Source: an uncultured Spirochaetales bacterium (GTDB lineage: Bacteria; Spirochaetota; Spirochaetia; Sphaerochaetales; Sphaerochaetaceae). From it: 17,200 nt of DNA. The stretch covers positions 1-17,200 of the forward strand of contig CASEZU010000029.1 in NCBI GenBank assembly GCA_949292445.1, in the 5' to 3' direction. Each line of letters starts with the position of its first letter. The first letter of the stretch is position 1. The notes under the pieces are model-generated. The model was not told the DNA's origin. It ran no database searches and saw nothing but the letters and a program-made list of their open reading frames with translations. Both the position numbers and the translations under genes were made by a program. Positions 15,567-17,200 of this stretch are shown here, in pieces.

Positions 15567-16165
15567 AAGCGGGAAACGGAGCAAGAATCACGGTCAGGGG
15601 TACGGGCAGGGTCTCATACGATCCGGACATCGCCTCGATCTGCGTAACGGCGGAGAATATAGAGGACTGGTCCGGGAATGCCACAGCACGTACAGCAAGG
15701 ACAATCGCGGATACAAAGACGGTGCTTGAAAGGCACTCCATCCTGCCCGCGGATATAACGACATCGCGGCTTGAGCTCTCGACTGAGAAGGAAACGGTGA
15801 ACGGGCACATTGTGACAGCCGGGCAGAAGGCACGGCAGACACTGACGGTAAGGCTGCATGATCTGGATGCTGTTGGGCCTGTTTTCTCAACTCTCAGCGC
15901 AATAAACGGCATAGAGATAGGAAACCCCGTGCTTTCAAGAGAGAATCCGGGACCGTTCATCGATGAGGCGAGGAATCTGGCGGTGAAGGATGCGATACGC
16001 AAGGCTGAAGGACTTGCAGAAGCTGCAGGTGTAAGGATAGATTCGCTCATATCCATCAGGGATGAGGAAAGCGGTGCGGCAATGTTCAGAGCGGCCGGCA
16101 TTGACTACAATCCGGAAAAACTCCGTGCGGAGGTGTCTGTCACGATGGAATTCTCCATCCGTTGA
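15563..16165 (+). CDS. SIMPL-domain (DUF541) protein without signal peptide
   Basis: A 200-residue protein with one SIMPL domain covering nearly its full length. It starts with ITVRGTGRVSYDPDIASICV and includes an ADITTSRLELSTEKE segment. The diagnostic helix FIDEARNLAVKDAIRKAEGL leads into AEAAGVRIDSLISIRDEE, and the end is VSVTMEFSIR. SIMPL proteins (YggE, BP26) are mostly exported and can form ring-like oligomers; their role is poorly known. Here the first residue is 7 or 8 positions before the domain, with no hydrophobic leader, so a cytoplasmic location is inferred. The frame opens at 15467 inside the amidohydrolase, but ATG 15563 overlaps that gene's stop (ATGA) and gives a compact protein. 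Adding the upstream codons gives a charged segment, not a signal sequence. Confidence 0.88.
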   Translation: MKAGNGARITVRGTGRVSYDPDIASICVTAENIEDWSGNATARTARTIADTKTVLERHSILPADITTSRLELSTEKETVNGHIVTAGQKARQTLTVRLHDLDAVGPVFSTLSAINGIEIGNPVLSRENPGPFIDEARNLAVKDAIRKAEGLAEAAGVRIDSLISIRDEESGAAMFRAAGIDYNPEKLRAEVSVTMEFSIR

Positions 16166-16187
16166 CAACTGGAGGACCAATTATACT

Positions 16188-16610
16188 GTGGAAGCGCTGA
16201 AAGCAATCAGGGACCGCGGCATCAGGATGCGCCTGATGCTGATGGTCCTCACGCTTGGCAAGGATGCGAAGGATCCGGTTACATGCAGGAGCATAACCCT
16301 CATCAAGAATCTTGCAGATGATACATCAGTAAGAATCGAGACAGACAAAATCTCATTCACCATCTCAATACGTCAGACCATCAACGGAAGGAGAACATTC
16401 CTTTCCTCCATCAGTGCTGATGATGAGGAGTATGTGAGAGTTCTCCTTATGAGGGTGGTCAGCACAACCAGAACCGCAGGAGAGCTTCCTCCTGTGGCTG
16501 AGGGAGTAAGCAGCAGGATCATAAATGAGTTTGAGAAGCTCGGAGGCACGCGGACGATAGGAAGCGATGGAAAAGATGCCATCATCCTGCCCATAAGCAT
16601 GAATACATGA
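16188..16610 (+). CDS. Small protein of unknown function
   Basis: I do not recognise this protein. From GTG 16188 it has 140 residues. Features seen: a basic N-terminal helix (EALKAIRDRGIRMR), a hydrophobic strand (LMLMVLTLG), alternating patterns suggesting beta strands (SVRIETDKISFTISIRQTI), then two probable helices (EEYVRVLLMRVVSTTR and SSRIINEFEKLGG). There is no signal peptide or cysteine cluster. GGAGG at 16171-16175 is 12 bases before GTG, rather far; ATG 16227 or ATG 16236 (with AGGA 8 bases upstream) are alternative starts giving 127 or 124 residues. It follows the SIMPL gene by 22 bases and is probably in the same transcript, though a TTGACA lies over the SIMPL stop. Codon use matches its neighbours, so it is likely a real gene. 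Confidence 0.7.
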   Translation: MEALKAIRDRGIRMRLMLMVLTLGKDAKDPVTCRSITLIKNLADDTSVRIETDKISFTISIRQTINGRRTFLSSISADDEEYVRVLLMRVVSTTRTAGELPPVAEGVSSRIINEFEKLGGTRTIGSDGKDAIILPISMNT

Positions 16611-16623
16611 GACAACTCGGAGC

Positions 16624-16652
16624 TTGCAGGCCGCGTCCTTCTACTCTATCCT
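16624..16652 (+). promoter_or_regulatory. Candidate promoter for the YhcH-family gene
   Basis: TTGCAG (16624-16629), a 17-base spacer and TATCCT (16647-16652) are followed by 7 bases and then ATG 16660. No Shine-Dalgarno is present, so the transcript may be leaderless. The -35 is poor (3 of 6) and the -10 is 4 of 6. Confidence 0.35.
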
Positions 16653-16659
16653 TTTCATT

Positions 16660-17109
16660 ATGATTTACGATGATTTCGCAAGAATGGGGCTCTACAAGGA
16701 TGCCGTGCCATACCTCGATGAGCTGGAGACAGAACTGAAATCCCTTGATCTCTCCGCAGTGCCTGCCGGAACATATTACACAAAGAAGAGCGGCATCAAA
16801 TACATGGTGCAGGAGTACACCACAGTAAAGGAAAAGAAAGCGGAGGTTCATGCATCTTTTGCTGATGTTCAGCTTCTTGTAGATGGCAGCGAAAGATTCA
16901 CTGCCTGCAGGGCTCTGGATGAGCTTCCGGACGGCTTCGATAAAGAAGGAGACATCGGATTCCTCGAGGCAGAGGGCGGAGTGGATTTTCCTCTGAGGAA
17001 GAATGTATTCATCATCGTCTTCCCCGGCGAACCTCATACGCCCGGCCTTGCCCTGGGAGAATGCATGGCTGTAAGGAAGATCGTCGCGAAGATCCCATTC
17101 GCGCGCTGA
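16660..17109 (+). CDS. YhcH/YjgK/YiaL family protein
   Basis: A 149-residue cupin-like protein of the YhcH/YjgK/YiaL family (related to EbgC). Members are linked to sugar catabolism, for example sialic acid and 2,3-diketogulonate operons; a mutarotase or isomerase role has been suggested but is not settled. The conserved centre EVHASFADVQLLVDGSERF, with the metal-type Glu-x-His and Asp-x-Gln, and the C-terminal FIIVFPGEPHTPGLALGE followed by AVRKIVAKIPF are diagnostic. I start at ATG 16660 (MIYDDFARMGLY), the family's usual N-terminus, rather than 12 codons upstream. No sugar gene is visible in its neighbourhood, so its substrate is open. The next frame begins 7 bases after the stop. Confidence 0.93.
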   Translation: MIYDDFARMGLYKDAVPYLDELETELKSLDLSAVPAGTYYTKKSGIKYMVQEYTTVKEKKAEVHASFADVQLLVDGSERFTACRALDELPDGFDKEGDIGFLEAEGGVDFPLRKNVFIIVFPGEPHTPGLALGECMAVRKIVAKIPFAR

Positions 17110-17116
17110 GGCAGCT

Positions 17117-17200
17117 GTGCAGGACGGATTTGCCCTATTCACCCAAGCAGGACACATCCTGCAGGAGAAGTTCAACGAGTATCCGGAGGGCACCTTCCTC
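17117..17200 (+). CDS. Start of an unidentified gene, cut by the window end
   Basis: A GTG at 17117 opens a frame of 28 codons that runs to the end of the window (begins VQDGFALFTQAGHILQEKFN). GAGG at 17108-17111, overlapping the YhcH-gene stop, lies 5 bases before the GTG, giving a reasonable ribosome binding site and suggesting an operon with it. The residues are amphipathic helix-like. Too short to assign; the frame stays open through the edge. Confidence 0.5.
   Translation, partial: MQDGFALFTQAGHILQEKFNEYPEGTFL

Noticed and set aside
16162..16187. TTGACA and TATACT as a promoter before the small unknown gene
   Set aside because: The -35 is perfect but the spacer is only 14 bases, too short for a normal promoter; kept only as a remark, since read-through from the SIMPL gene is sufficient.
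16582..17193. Minus-strand open frame (203 codons) over the YhcH gene
   Set aside because: It covers a well-supported plus-strand gene and the next gene start, and its product shows no family features.
1..17200. CRISPR array, insertion sequence, prophage or toxin-antitoxin/defence genes
   Set aside because: No spaced direct repeats, transposase, integrase or terminal inverted repeats were seen; all larger frames belong to housekeeping or metabolic families.

Overview
This window reads as the chromosome of a spirochaete, probably a Sphaerochaeta/Treponema-like member, with moderate G+C and frequent AGG/AGA arginine codons. The main evidence is gene order. A minus-strand run of spoVG, rplY (ctc), pth, tilS and ftsH matches the order I recall for Borrelia burgdorferi, and infC-rpmI-rplT neighbourhoods are also usual there. 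The taxon is inferred; no marker was compared against a database.

Layout. Positions 1-971 hold the plus-strand end of a ribosomal-protein operon (rpmI, rplT, then a small coiled-coil acidic protein), closed by a clear terminator. A MATE-type exporter (minus) and yidD (plus) are transcribed divergently from about 2300-2400. From about 11600 down to 2684 a long, tightly packed minus-strand cluster runs: SMUG1-type uracil-DNA glycosylase, ispE, spoVG, tRNA-Gln(UUG), rplY, pth, tilS, ftsH, lepA, udk. Most neighbours overlap or abut, which suggests translational coupling; an internal promoter sits just before ftsH. From 11653 rightwards the genes are on the plus strand: a HAD phosphatase, a long-chain acyl-CoA synthetase with its own promoter and palindromic operator-like site, a terminator, an MTA/SAH-deaminase-type amidohydrolase coupled to a SIMPL-domain protein, a small unrecognised protein, a YhcH/YjgK/YiaL-family protein, and the first codons of another gene cut by the window end.

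Functionally the minus-strand cluster is translation and protein quality control: ribosomal protein bL25, peptidyl-tRNA hydrolase, tRNA-Ile lysidine synthesis, the EF4 GTPase, the FtsH membrane protease and a tRNA gene. Isoprenoid precursor synthesis, base-excision repair and pyrimidine salvage are attached to it. The plus-strand right side is a set of small metabolic units with individual promoters. No mobile element, CRISPR array, phage gene or defence system was seen, and no stretch over 300 bases lacks a gene.

The most interesting pattern is that several genes lack a Shine-Dalgarno sequence and instead carry a -10-like hexamer 6-7 bases before the start codon (ftsH, SMUG1, HAD, amidohydrolase, YhcH; yidD at 10 bases). 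This suggests leaderless transcripts. Genes inside operons and those with longer leaders do show normal ribosome binding sites. Several start codons were moved inward from the longest open frame on the basis of ribosome binding sites, this spacing, or family N-termini.
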